Shown here one piece after another: positions 18,069 through 26,556 of a stretch of DNA of 64,000 nucleotides. The notes under the pieces were generated by a model, which worked only from the letters and a program-made list of their open reading frames with translations, made no database searches and was not told the origin of the DNA. The translations under genes were made by a program, and so were the position numbers. The first letter of the stretch is position 1; each line of letters begins with the position of its first letter. Source of the DNA: Leptolyngbya subtilissima AS-A7 (GTDB lineage Bacteria; Cyanobacteriota; Cyanobacteriia; Phormidesmidales; Phormidesmidaceae); NCBI RefSeq assembly GCF_039962255.1, contig NZ_JAMPKY010000005.1, forward strand, positions 248,001 to 312,000. Reading direction: 5' to 3'.

Positions 18069-18962
18069 ATGCCCGGAGACTACATTCTCTTTGCTCAGCA
18101 CGGCTGGGCCGACACCAACCAGTCGATGATGACCCTAGCGGAGCAACTGGCGGGCGATCGCGCGCAAATTGTGGCTCCCTGCCTCAACTACGCCATGACC
18201 TGGCTGCGGATTTCCCCCCTGGTAGATGAGGTCGATGCTCTGGCTTCGGCGACCCTGGCCCGACAGCCCGACCTACCGGTCCGGATTGTGGGCCACTCGA
18301 TGGGTGGCTTGATCTGGCTAGAGGTGCTAAATCGCCATCCAGACTGGTGGCCAAGGGTAGAATTTTTGACGTTGGTGGGCTCCCCTGTGGGTGGGGCCGA
18401 TTTGGGTCGCCTTCTTGATCCGCTAAAGCTGGGAGTTGGCATTGCCGCTGACTTGGGGCGCGATCGCCGCCCCCTAGCCGCCCGCATCGCTGCTGCCATC
18501 ACCACCCTATCGATTGCAGGCGATGTGGATAGGGGTAGCGATGGCACCATCACCATTGAGAGTACGCGGGTGCCCAACGGGCAATTTGTCTGTCTGGGGG
18601 GCATCAGCCACGCGGCCCTGCGCTGTCACCCACGTGTGGTGGAGCAGATTCAACAATTTTGGAAGGGCGACAGCTTGAGTGCGCTGCTATCGCCCCATCC
18701 CCTGGTGGAGCAGCTGCGTCAAATCCCTGGTATGACCGACGCCCACCAGCGCGATTTTGCCCGCGCCACCCCCTGGCACACCTTTGCCGACGGCACCAAT
18801 ATTCGTCTATGGCTCAGCCCCTTTGGCATTCATCACGTATTTTTGGCCTCTGCCGAGGATGACTGCCTGTACTCGGGCTATGTGGGTTGGCTGCACAGCG
18901 GGGAGCTTTGGCACAGCCTGGGGGCGCTGCGGGCAGATGCCAAACTATCCCGAGATTGGTGA
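18069..18962 (+). CDS. Alpha/beta-hydrolase, lipase-like
   Basis: 297 residues. The nucleophile elbow GHSMGG at about residue 76 (Ser78) identifies an alpha/beta-hydrolase, and ILFAQHGWADTNQSM near the N-terminus supplies the oxyanion-hole HGW motif. Candidate His residues are in GGISHAALRCHP. There is no signal peptide, so it is probably cytosolic. The C-terminal 90 residues (WHTFADGTNIRLWLSPFGIHHVFLA onward in two segments) do not match the core fold and may form a lid or extra domain. Substrate unknown. It follows the HdeD-like gene by 8 nt and its 3' end overlaps the convergent gene by 18 bp. Confidence 0.8.
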   Translation: MPGDYILFAQHGWADTNQSMMTLAEQLAGDRAQIVAPCLNYAMTWLRISPLVDEVDALASATLARQPDLPVRIVGHSMGGLIWLEVLNRHPDWWPRVEFLTLVGSPVGGADLGRLLDPLKLGVGIAADLGRDRRPLAARIAAAITTLSIAGDVDRGSDGTITIESTRVPNGQFVCLGGISHAALRCHPRVVEQIQQFWKGDSLSALLSPHPLVEQLRQIPGMTDAHQRDFARATPWHTFADGTNIRLWLSPFGIHHVFLASAEDDCLYSGYVGWLHSGELWHSLGALRADAKLSRDW

Positions 18963-19925
18963 GTCGGTGGGCGGCCGCTCGCCCAGTTGACGGGTGGAGG
19001 TCAGTGGACTGGAGATGAAGAGGCCATCCTCACTAACCAGGCCAGTGGTGACATCAACGCTGTCCTCGCGTTTGCGGTATCGGTACTGCTCGACGGCGGT
19101 GTTGACCTGGTCGGCGATCGCCCAGGCGGCCTTTGAAGGGGGCGGCGACTGCTGCAAAATATTCAGCTGAAAATAAACCTGCTCAATCAGCAGTTTTTCA
19201 TCGATGACGCTGAGTTGGGTGTCAATGTTGAAATCGACCTGATTTTTCAGCACCGCGCTCAGAGCCGCAGCAATCAGGTCAGCTCCGATATTGATCAGGG
19301 TTGGGGCTTGACTTTTGACGTAAACGGTCACGGTTTCGCCTACCGCCTCGGCCATGGGCCGCTGGGCTAGGGCAGTGGCTAGGGTTTCGGCGATCGCGAA
19401 GTAGGCAGGGTCGATGGTGGCAGCGATCGCTCTACTGGCATTAAAGAATTGCACTAGCTGACTGATTAGACCCAAGGTTTCTGAACGGGTCAGGGGCCGA
19501 TGGTCGGCAATTGCCTTGCCTAGCAGCGGCATGACAGCGGTGACTATTGTCCTTAGAGCGTCTGGAGCGAGATCGGGCCTATAGCGCTGCACGTAGGCTG
19601 TGAGAATATTCTGCGCCTCTTGCTCCAGACGCTGCTGCCAGCGGTGGGTTTCTTTAGCTAGAGCACTGGTAGCGCGATCGACAATGGCATTTTTGAGATC
19701 ATCAGCGGTGAGACCATCGAGCACCTGTTGAGCTACGACGTCGATTAGGGCGGCGGGCTCTTCGGGCAGATATAGCCGTAACAGGGTGCCGAGCAGGCCC
19801 TGCACCTGCTCGGGAGAATTGGGTAACCCATACAGTCGTCCGTAGGCGCTGAGACCGCTAATCAGCGTTGCGTTCACCTCGGAGTTACGGGAAGCAGAGG
19901 TCAGATCCTCAGGCGGCATTGTCAA
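18945..19925 (-). CDS. Cyanobacterial hypothetical protein
   Basis: 326 residues, largely alpha-helical, acidic and Ala/Leu-rich, with no membrane segment or catalytic motif recognised. The N-terminus (SGLSAYGRLYGLP) and a Leu-rich middle region suggest a helical-repeat scaffold. The C-terminal 50 residues (about 276-326) are hydrophilic and probably disordered. Its stop lies inside the coding end of the hydrolase on the other strand (18-bp overlap). It resembles long uncharacterised proteins seen only in cyanobacteria; function unknown. Confidence 0.65.
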   Translation of the reverse strand: MTMPPEDLTSASRNSEVNATLISGLSAYGRLYGLPNSPEQVQGLLGTLLRLYLPEEPAALIDVVAQQVLDGLTADDLKNAIVDRATSALAKETHRWQQRLEQEAQNILTAYVQRYRPDLAPDALRTIVTAVMPLLGKAIADHRPLTRSETLGLISQLVQFFNASRAIAATIDPAYFAIAETLATALAQRPMAEAVGETVTVYVKSQAPTLINIGADLIAAALSAVLKNQVDFNIDTQLSVIDEKLLIEQVYFQLNILQQSPPPSKAAWAIADQVNTAVEQYRYRKREDSVDVTTGLVSEDGLFISSPLTSTRQLGERPPTDSPISG

Positions 19926-20007
19926 CCTCCTCGGGGGGAGTGAAGGGACTATCGACTATTGCCTAGGCATCTTTCCCAATCCTAATTGCAGATTGGCCCG
20001 GGTCGCC

Positions 20008-21879
20008 TCACCTCTGCGGGTAATCTACAGGTGTGCTAAATGGTCTGCTCTGATTGCCGTTGTAGCCACGGGGGGTAATCAGCCAGGGGCCGTGGCGCTG
20101 GGTGCTCTGGTTGCCGATCAGCACCACCGTCAGCATATCGATGGGGGCCTCTAGCAGGTTGGCCAGCGTGGTGCGGTGAATCATCTCGTCAGGACGATAG
20201 ACCGACTTCACCACTGCCACCGGTGTATCGGGCGATCGGTGGGCCATAAAGATGCTGTGGGCGGCCGCGATCTGCTCGGTACGGGTTTTTGATTTGGGGT
20301 TGTAGAGCGCCACCACAAAGTCGGCCTGGGCCGCTGCCTCTAGCCGCTTCACAATTACCGGCCAGGGGGTGAGCAGGTCGCTGAGGCTAATGGCGCAGAA
20401 GTCGTGCATCAGCGGTGCTCCTACCCGAGCAGCGGCAGACTGCAGGGCTGAAATGCCGGGGAACACTTCTACCGAGGGCGTTTCGCCATCCCAGCCGGTG
20501 CCCTGGAGCTGCTCTAACACCAGCCCGGCCATGCCGTAGATGCCGCAGTCACCGGAGGACACCACCGCTACGCTCAAGCCCCAGCGAGCCAGGTCAATGG
20601 CGCGATCGGCCCGCTGGCGCTCTTGGGTAATGGGCCAGGGTTCAACAATTTGACCAGGGCGGCAGAGAGAACGAATTTGGTCAATGTAGAGCCCATAGCC
20701 AATGACGACGTCGGCGCGGGCGATCGCCCCCTTAGCCGCCGGCGTAATCTGATTCAAATCGCCGGGGCCGGTGCCCACCAGCGCTAGGTGCCCGGCGTGG
20801 GGAATATATTCGCGCTCGGATTGAGCGATCGCCACTGTCACCGCCCCCGACTGCCCTTCAACCCGTACCACCTGCTTGGCCACCCGCAGATCGCCCCCCG
20901 CCGCCAACATCGCTGCTGCCTCTGCCACGCTGGGGGTCTGCACCGCCTGTTCCACCACTGTGGAAGGGTTGGGCACAGGGATGGTTTTCAATTCTTCAGC
21001 GGTAAAGCAGCGCAGGGGCCACTGACGTTCTTTGCAGAGGGCAACTAACCCAACTTCGTCAGATTTGAGGTCAAGGCTGGCGATACCGGCGATTGCCCCT
21101 TCGGCAAAGTGCCCGGCCCGGCAGATCCGCGCGATCGCCGCCTCAATCACCGCCTGGGGCGTACCGCGCTCGCAGCCGATGCCCACCCACAGCACTCTTG
21201 GGTGCCACTGAGCTTTAGGAAAATCGCTGTCGGGGGCAAACTGCCGCTGAATCGGGCTGATCCACAGCCGGGCCGCAGGATTGCGGACCGACTCAAAAAC
21301 AAAGGGATGGGTGGCAGGCAGGTGGTCTTGCCAGAGGGTGGTGCCGCAGTCCTGAAGCACCTCAATGGGTTTGCTGTGGGCCAGGGCGGCACTCACTCCC
21401 GTCCAATCGCCGCTACCCTTGCTCCAGGCGAAGGGCACCCCCAGCACATCCATCCCTGGCAGTCCGTGAGTTGAAGCGGATCCAGTAATTACTGGCTCTG
21501 CCCCCAGCAGTTGGGCGATCCGATGAGCCAGCGCATCTGCACCACCCTGGTGACCACCGCAGAGACTGATCACCTGGTTACCTGTTTCAGCCACCACCAC
21601 CACTGCGGGATCGGTTGCTTTATCGGCCAATAGCGGCGCAATTAGCCGCACCACCGCCCCGCTAGCCAGGGCGAAGATGAGCCCATCCTGAGTAGGCCAG
21701 AGTTCGGCAATGGTCTCGGGCAAGGAACCTTCGTAAACCCGAGCTTGGATCGCTAAAGACTCTGCTTCGGCGGCTAGGCTGCGAGGTAGCCATAGGTCAG
21801 CGGGGAGACCTGTAACCAGGGGCAGCAGGGATTTGAGCCCGGCGGGGGTGACAGCGATCGCAGCAAAGGACGGCAACAA
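20008..21879 (-). CDS. Bifunctional cobalt-precorrin-5A hydrolase / precorrin-3B C17-methyltransferase (CbiG-CobJ fusion)
   Basis: 623 residues. Residues 1 to about 340 form CbiG (VVVAETGNQVISLCGGHQGGAD carries its signature; VLWVGIGCERGTP starts the C-terminal CbiG part). Residues about 365-605 form CobJ/CbiH, a SAM-dependent tetrapyrrole methylase with LVGTGPGDLNQITPAA at its start and SSGDCGIYGMAGLVLE and NPKSKTR motifs. The two enzymes act at neighbouring steps of corrin ring contraction, so the fusion is metabolically sensible and is the common arrangement in cyanobacteria. No other cob gene is in the window and no cobalamin riboswitch was recognised in the 208 bp between flv3 and this gene. 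Confidence 0.92.
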   Translation of the reverse strand: MLPSFAAIAVTPAGLKSLLPLVTGLPADLWLPRSLAAEAESLAIQARVYEGSLPETIAELWPTQDGLIFALASGAVVRLIAPLLADKATDPAVVVVAETGNQVISLCGGHQGGADALAHRIAQLLGAEPVITGSASTHGLPGMDVLGVPFAWSKGSGDWTGVSAALAHSKPIEVLQDCGTTLWQDHLPATHPFVFESVRNPAARLWISPIQRQFAPDSDFPKAQWHPRVLWVGIGCERGTPQAVIEAAIARICRAGHFAEGAIAGIASLDLKSDEVGLVALCKERQWPLRCFTAEELKTIPVPNPSTVVEQAVQTPSVAEAAAMLAAGGDLRVAKQVVRVEGQSGAVTVAIAQSEREYIPHAGHLALVGTGPGDLNQITPAAKGAIARADVVIGYGLYIDQIRSLCRPGQIVEPWPITQERQRADRAIDLARWGLSVAVVSSGDCGIYGMAGLVLEQLQGTGWDGETPSVEVFPGISALQSAAARVGAPLMHDFCAISLSDLLTPWPVIVKRLEAAAQADFVVALYNPKSKTRTEQIAAAHSIFMAHRSPDTPVAVVKSVYRPDEMIHRTTLANLLEAPIDMLTVVLIGNQSTQRHGPWLITPRGYNGNQSRPFSTPVDYPQR

Positions 21880-21983
21880 TAGACCTCAAAGAACCTGGAG
21901 TACTTCATCTTAGAAGACATCATTGCCCCAGGGCAGTGCAAGGTCGAGTTGTCTGTAGCTTTGCTCTGCACATAACGGTAGAC

Positions 21984-22073
21984 AGCTAGGGGTAGGACAG
22001 CCTAGACGGCTATCCCACAAAACTTTGAATATCTTCTAGCTCTTGTGGGATAGGCATCCCGCCTGTCCTAGCT
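21984..22073. repeat. Inverted pair of dispersed-repeat units
   Basis: CTATCCCACAA (22010-22020) pairs exactly with TTGTGGGATAG (22043-22053), and the flanking AGGACAG (21994-22000) with CTGTCCT (22063-22069), leaving two unpaired 9-nt bulges between. The GGACAG...CTATCCCACAA unit resembles short intergenic repeats familiar from many filamentous cyanobacteria. It sits between flv3 (3' end) and the cbiG-cobJ start, on the minus strand, and could fold as a terminator for flv3. Confidence 0.6.
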
Positions 22074-22088
22074 CATACCGATCTCGGC

Positions 22089-23813
22089 TTAGTAGTAGTT
22101 GCCAACCTTGCGGTGGTGGATAGCGGTCTGGCCATCAGGGTCGGACACCTTGCCGTCCTGCACCGTGCAGTAGACGATCCAGTGGTCGCTCACCTCCATG
22201 CGGCTGGTGACTTCGCACTCTATGTAAGCCAAGGCATCGGCCAGCAGCGGCGAGCCGTTGTTGGCGGGGCGAGTGCGCACTCCGGCAAAGCGATCGGCAC
22301 CGGGGGCAAACCGCTTGAGAAAGTGCTTCATCAGGCCCAGGTGGTTGCCCTCTTCGAGAATGTTGAGCACAAAGGTGTCGCCCACCTGCATCAGCGACTC
22401 AATGGCGCGGTCTTTCGCCACCGCCACCGAAAAGCCCAGGGGCTGAAAGCTAACCTGGGCCACCCAAGAGGCTAGCATCGCGCTGGAGACCTGACCCTTT
22501 TTAGCGGTGATGATGTACAGCCCGCTGCTGATACGGCCTAGCGCTTTCTCTAGGTCGACATCGAGGGATTTCAGCTTTTTCAGCTTGCCCGCCTGGGCGA
22601 GGCCTTGGCCCAGGTCAGTGCCGGCCTCTTCGCAGGACTGATAGGTGCCCTCGGTGGGGTTGTCTTTAATGCGAATGGGCGCAAAAGACTGAATTAGCTC
22701 CAGATCTTGAAACTTGTTGGCGAGGGGATCGATCGGCTCATCGTCACCACCATAGGACTCGTAGAGCCCAATGGTTTGCTTACCGTGCACCGCTGCCAGA
22801 ATGGTGCCCAGGGTGGTCTGGGTTTCTCTGGCCCCGACCCCAGAGGCGGGGGGCATGCCGACGACTAAGCCCTTGGCCCGGGCCACCAGCTCCGTCACCT
22901 CTTGAGGGTCGGCAGAGCGCATGTCCATCATTTCAACGGCGACGCCAGTTTTGGTGATGCCGCGCGCAATGGATTGGGAGAGGCGATCGCTATACCCGTA
23001 ATCCGATACGTAGAACACCGCCACCAGGTCTTCGGCCTTAGTCTTCTCCTGGCTCCAGCGCTGGTAGCGGCCAGTCAGCTCCGCCACGTTGTAGCGCAAC
23101 AGAGGGCCGTGCCCCGTGGCCACCATTCTCACTGGAGGTAGGGCTTCCATGCGCTTCATCGCCCCGAGCACCGACCTGGCGTTGGGGGCCATCAGGCACT
23201 CGTAGTAAAAGCGAAAATCGGGGGAAACCAGCTCTAGATTTTCGTCGTAGGGGGCATCGCTGCAAAAGTGCATGCCGAAGGCGTCGCAGGTGAACAGCAC
23301 GCCAGTTTTGTGGTCGTAGGTAAAGATGGTATCGGGCCAGTGCAGGTTGGGGGCGCTGATAAACTCCAGGGTGTGGCCATTGCCTAGCTCCAGAGTGTCG
23401 CCGTTTTTGACGATCAGGCGCTCAAAGGGGCGGTGCACCAGATCTTCGAGGAAGGCGATCGCCACCTTAGCGCCCACCACCACCGCCTGGGGAGCCAGCT
23501 CTAGCACGTCGCGCACCAGGCCGCTGTGGTCGGGCTCGGTGTGGCTGATGATCAGGTAATCGATGGTTTTAGGGTCGATTTCGCCGGTCAGAGTCTTGAG
23601 ATATAGCTCCCGAAACTTAGCGTGGGAAGTATCGACCAGGGCGACTTTCTCGCCGCGAACAATGAAAGAGTTGTAGGTGGTGCCATTTTGCAGGCCAAAC
23701 TCGATGTCGAAGCGATCGCGATCCCAGTCTAGCGAGCGAATGGTGGTGGTGTCGTCAGCTACCCCTTCGACTTGAACCGTGAGGCGCTTTTGCGCTGGTG
23801 CCGCTACAACCAT
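22089..23813 (-). CDS. flv3: Flavodiiron protein Flv3 type
   Basis: 574 residues from ATG 23813, chosen because AGGAGG lies 6 nt upstream; the frame extends 45 nt further but without such support. Domains: beta-lactamase-like diiron domain (about 20-260), flavodoxin-like domain (about 265-410) and C-terminal flavin-reductase-like domain (about 430-574) found in photosynthetic FDPs. All diiron ligands are canonical: HTEPDH, NLHWPDT, TCDAFGMHF and TGHGP, which separates Flv3/Flv4 from Flv1/Flv2; the sequence (RSLDWDRDRFDIEFGLQNG, AVHH-type C-terminus) matches Flv3. Flv1/Flv3 reduce O2 to water using PSI electrons and protect PSI under fluctuating light. No flv1 is adjacent. Confidence 0.9.
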   Translation of the reverse strand: MVVAAPAQKRLTVQVEGVADDTTTIRSLDWDRDRFDIEFGLQNGTTYNSFIVRGEKVALVDTSHAKFRELYLKTLTGEIDPKTIDYLIISHTEPDHSGLVRDVLELAPQAVVVGAKVAIAFLEDLVHRPFERLIVKNGDTLELGNGHTLEFISAPNLHWPDTIFTYDHKTGVLFTCDAFGMHFCSDAPYDENLELVSPDFRFYYECLMAPNARSVLGAMKRMEALPPVRMVATGHGPLLRYNVAELTGRYQRWSQEKTKAEDLVAVFYVSDYGYSDRLSQSIARGITKTGVAVEMMDMRSADPQEVTELVARAKGLVVGMPPASGVGARETQTTLGTILAAVHGKQTIGLYESYGGDDEPIDPLANKFQDLELIQSFAPIRIKDNPTEGTYQSCEEAGTDLGQGLAQAGKLKKLKSLDVDLEKALGRISSGLYIITAKKGQVSSAMLASWVAQVSFQPLGFSVAVAKDRAIESLMQVGDTFVLNILEEGNHLGLMKHFLKRFAPGADRFAGVRTRPANNGSPLLADALAYIECEVTSRMEVSDHWIVYCTVQDGKVSDPDGQTAIHHRKVGNYY

Positions 23814-24173
23814 GGAGAACCTCCTGCAAAATCTAGGTGCTGCCAACCCGGAGTGCAAGCCAGGGGTTTAGCAACAAAAACGTTTCTTAACTATAGGTAT
23901 TCTCGCTTAAAACCGCGAGGCTTGGGGTCAAAATCCCTTATCGCTTTGATTGCGATCGGTAACCATTGACAATAGAGAAAAGGCAAATTTTGAATACCTT
24001 AGAATTAAGCCTATAGGACATCTACCCTCGTCGCCCTGGCGCCCAGACTGGCTGCCAACCTGGAGCGCTTCCAGAGCAAAATAGCTTTTGCAGAATAGTC
24101 CTCAATTTGCTCCAGAGTCCGGCTGAGAGCTTGCCAACTCGGTTGTTTTCTCTATTCCCCTACTTAGCAGCCC
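23814..24173. other. Divergent intergenic region between flv3 and mnmD
   Basis: 360 bp that must contain both promoters. It holds an AT-rich core (about 23880-24000) with a TTGACA at 23967, but no correctly spaced -10 box, operator palindrome or RNA motif was identified with confidence. Confidence 0.4.
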
Positions 24174-25070
24174 ATGTCACTTCCCACTGGAGCTCTAGTT
24201 CTTGAACCCACCGCCGATGGGTCGATGACGCTGTTTTCAGAAGATTTTGGCGAGTGGTTCCACAGCCGCGACGGGGCCTACGCCGAGGCTAAAACCACCT
24301 ATGTAGACGCCACCAACTTAGCCAGTCTGGCCTTAAACCCAACCCTGACCGTGCTCGATGTCTGCTACGGGCTCGGCTATAACACCGCCGCCGCTCTATC
24401 CACCGTTGCTCAGGTCAACCCTGCCTGCCAAGTGCGGTTGGTGGCTCTAGAGCTCGATGCTCGCGTGCCACGTCAGGCTATAGAGGCCGGTTTAATTAAC
24501 GGGTGGCCTACAACCGTGCAAACCTGCCTGCGGGAGCTGGCCGCTACTGGCAAAGCGACTCGCCCTGGGCTCGATGCCACCCTATTGTGGGGCGATGCCC
24601 GCCAGCGCATTCAAGCGATCGCCTCGTCGGGGTTTAAAGCCGACGCGATTTTCTTTGACCCGTTTTCGCCGCCCCGCTGTCCCGAATTGTGGACGGTAGA
24701 GTTTATTGAGCAGGTAGCGACCTGTTTGCATCCTCAGGGTCGCCTGGTCACCTATTCCAGCGCTGCTGCGGTGCGGGTGGCTTTTCAGCTAGCCGGGCTC
24801 TCCATTGGGCCGGTGAATGCTCTTGGCCGCCGCTGGCCGGGTACTCTGGTTCAGGTAAACCCCGAGGGCTTAATGCCGCTGTCGCTGCAAGAGCAGGAGC
24901 ATTTGCTGACTCGTGCCGCAGTCCCCTATCGCGACCCTACCCTGGGCGCCAGCGCCGATGCGATTCGGCAGCGCCGCCAGCGGGAGCAGGCTGCGTCAAA
25001 CCTAGTACCAACGTCGCGCTGGCGCAAGCGGTGGCTGCCCCCATATGAAAAAAAGCTGTCCCCTCGATAG
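24174..25070 (+). CDS. mnmD: MnmD-type tRNA methyltransferase (stand-alone methylase domain)
   Basis: 298 residues. Class I SAM-dependent fold with motif I VLDVCYGLGYNTAAAL (about 62-77). The conserved EDFGEWFHSRDGAYAEA segment and FFDPFSPPRCPELW match the C-terminal methyltransferase half of E. coli MnmC. It would methylate the 5-aminomethyl group of wobble uridine 34 to give mnm5(s2)U. The FAD-dependent oxidase half is missing, as in plants and cyanobacteria, where the methylase exists alone. The Arg/Lys-rich C-terminus is consistent with tRNA binding. A response-regulator gene follows 51 nt downstream. Confidence 0.85.
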   Translation: MSLPTGALVLEPTADGSMTLFSEDFGEWFHSRDGAYAEAKTTYVDATNLASLALNPTLTVLDVCYGLGYNTAAALSTVAQVNPACQVRLVALELDARVPRQAIEAGLINGWPTTVQTCLRELAATGKATRPGLDATLLWGDARQRIQAIASSGFKADAIFFDPFSPPRCPELWTVEFIEQVATCLHPQGRLVTYSSAAAVRVAFQLAGLSIGPVNALGRRWPGTLVQVNPEGLMPLSLQEQEHLLTRAAVPYRDPTLGASADAIRQRRQREQAASNLVPTSRWRKRWLPPYEKKLSPR

Positions 25071-25121
25071 GCTGTAGGTTCGCTCTGTTGATCGGTTGTC
25101 GCCATTTTTAAGGTTCTTGCT

Positions 25122-26165
25122 GTGCCCTACCGAAACCCTCTGCCACCCCGCGTGCTTGTGGTCGACGACCACGCCCCTAGCCGCATGACTGCTGTAGCGC
25201 TGCTGACCATCGATGGCTACCAAGTAGAGCAGGCTAGCTGCGGGCAGAGTGCCCTAAACCGAGTCTTACAGCACCAGCCTGACTTGATCTTGCTGGATGT
25301 GATGATGCCCGGCCTCGACGGGTTTGAGGTGTGTCGTCAGCTCAAAGAGAACGAAAACACGCGGCTGATTCCGGTGGTGTTTGTCACGGCCTTGGGCGAT
25401 CGCGAAGCCCGATTGCAAGGCATTGAATCGGGAGGCGACGACTTTTTAACAAAACCCTTTGATCAGCTCGAACTCTCGGCCCGAGTCAAGTCGCTGATTC
25501 ACCAAAAGCGCCTCAACGAAGATCTCGACCATGCCGAAAAGGTGTTGTTTTCCATTGCTCGCACCATTGAGAGCCGCGACCCAAATACGGGGGATCACTG
25601 CGATCGCCTGGTTAGCCTCGGGCGCGCCTTTGGCGAATATCTGGGGCTTTGCCCAAGCCACATTCGCGATCTCGCCTGGGCAGGCTACCTACACGACATT
25701 GGCAAGGTGGGCATTCCCGATGCCGTGCTGCTCAAAACCGGCCCCCTCACCGTGGCCGAGCGCACCATTATGGAGCAGCATGTCGCCATTGGCGAGACCA
25801 TCTGCTGTCCCTTACGCACCATGCAGGGAGTACTGCCGATCATTCGTCACCACCACGAGCGCTGGAATGGCAGCGGCTATCCCGATGGCCTGGTCGGGGC
25901 GGCTATTCCGCGACTGGCTCAGATTTTTCAGCTGATCGACATTTTTGATGCGCTCACCCACGATCGCCCCTACAAACCCGCCTTCTCCATGGAAGAATCG
26001 CTCCAGATCATACGCCAGGAAGTAGAGCGAGGCTGGCGCGACCCAGTACTAGTTGACCAGTTTGAAACCTTTATTTGCGCCTATCGATCTGATGCAGTTT
26101 TGGGCGTAAACACTACCGCTCGACAGGGTGAGCAGCTCCAGCCCGCCAAGCAGAGTCACGCTTAA
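25122..26165 (+). CDS. Response regulator with HD-GYP cyclic-di-GMP phosphodiesterase domain
   Basis: 347 residues starting at GTG 25122. Receiver domain at about 10-128 with acidic pair DD15-16 and phospho-acceptor Asp59 in LILLDVMMPGLDG. HD-GYP domain at about 140-330 with YLHDIGKVGIPD and HHERWNGSGYPDG, the latter carrying GYP. The combination (RpfG-like) predicts phosphorylation-controlled hydrolysis of c-di-GMP. A cognate kinase is not adjacent. The 1183-residue diguanylate cyclase at 55.8-59.3 kb shows the organism also makes c-di-GMP. Confidence 0.93.
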   Translation: MPYRNPLPPRVLVVDDHAPSRMTAVALLTIDGYQVEQASCGQSALNRVLQHQPDLILLDVMMPGLDGFEVCRQLKENENTRLIPVVFVTALGDREARLQGIESGGDDFLTKPFDQLELSARVKSLIHQKRLNEDLDHAEKVLFSIARTIESRDPNTGDHCDRLVSLGRAFGEYLGLCPSHIRDLAWAGYLHDIGKVGIPDAVLLKTGPLTVAERTIMEQHVAIGETICCPLRTMQGVLPIIRHHHERWNGSGYPDGLVGAAIPRLAQIFQLIDIFDALTHDRPYKPAFSMEESLQIIRQEVERGWRDPVLVDQFETFICAYRSDAVLGVNTTARQGEQLQPAKQSHA

Positions 26166-26556
26166 TTTGCGCTAGGTGAGGGCTGTTTCCTAAAAACTAT
26201 GCCTGTCGAGCCTTGTTTTCCACAAATCTTTTGATTATGTAGCGCGGTTGTCTTTTTTGAAGGACAAGCCGCCCGTACATTTATTTAATATTCCTGATTA
26301 CGCCACCTAAACTTTGCTTGGGGCTGTAATTCCCACTGGAGTCGCTTCGCGAATCGCCAAGGTGTTGACTTTAAAGCCCCGACAAACCGATTTTGAAATC
26401 GAGCTTTAGCTAGCTTGCCCCCAGCTAGATGCTGCCTGAGGTGGCAAAAATTAGGGCTTTTTAAGCCTCATACTTGGCGTCTGGCCCGAACCGAGATAAA
26501 CATAATCAAGCCTTTACAAATTAATTTGGACGCACATTTAGGGGATTTTACACACC
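26166..26556. other. Intergenic region without recognised gene
   Basis: 391 bp between the HD-GYP regulator and the receiver-like gene. It contains AT-rich stretches (about 26260-26300 and 26500-26545) and a weak GGGCTTTTTAAGCC palindrome near 26453. Nothing coding was recognised; it presumably holds the promoter of the next gene. Confidence 0.4.

Noticed and set aside
21880-22088. Cobalamin riboswitch upstream of cbiG-cobJ
   Set aside because: The interval holds an inverted repeat unit and no B12-box-like sequence, and it lies on the side between flv3 and the gene rather than showing the usual long leader.
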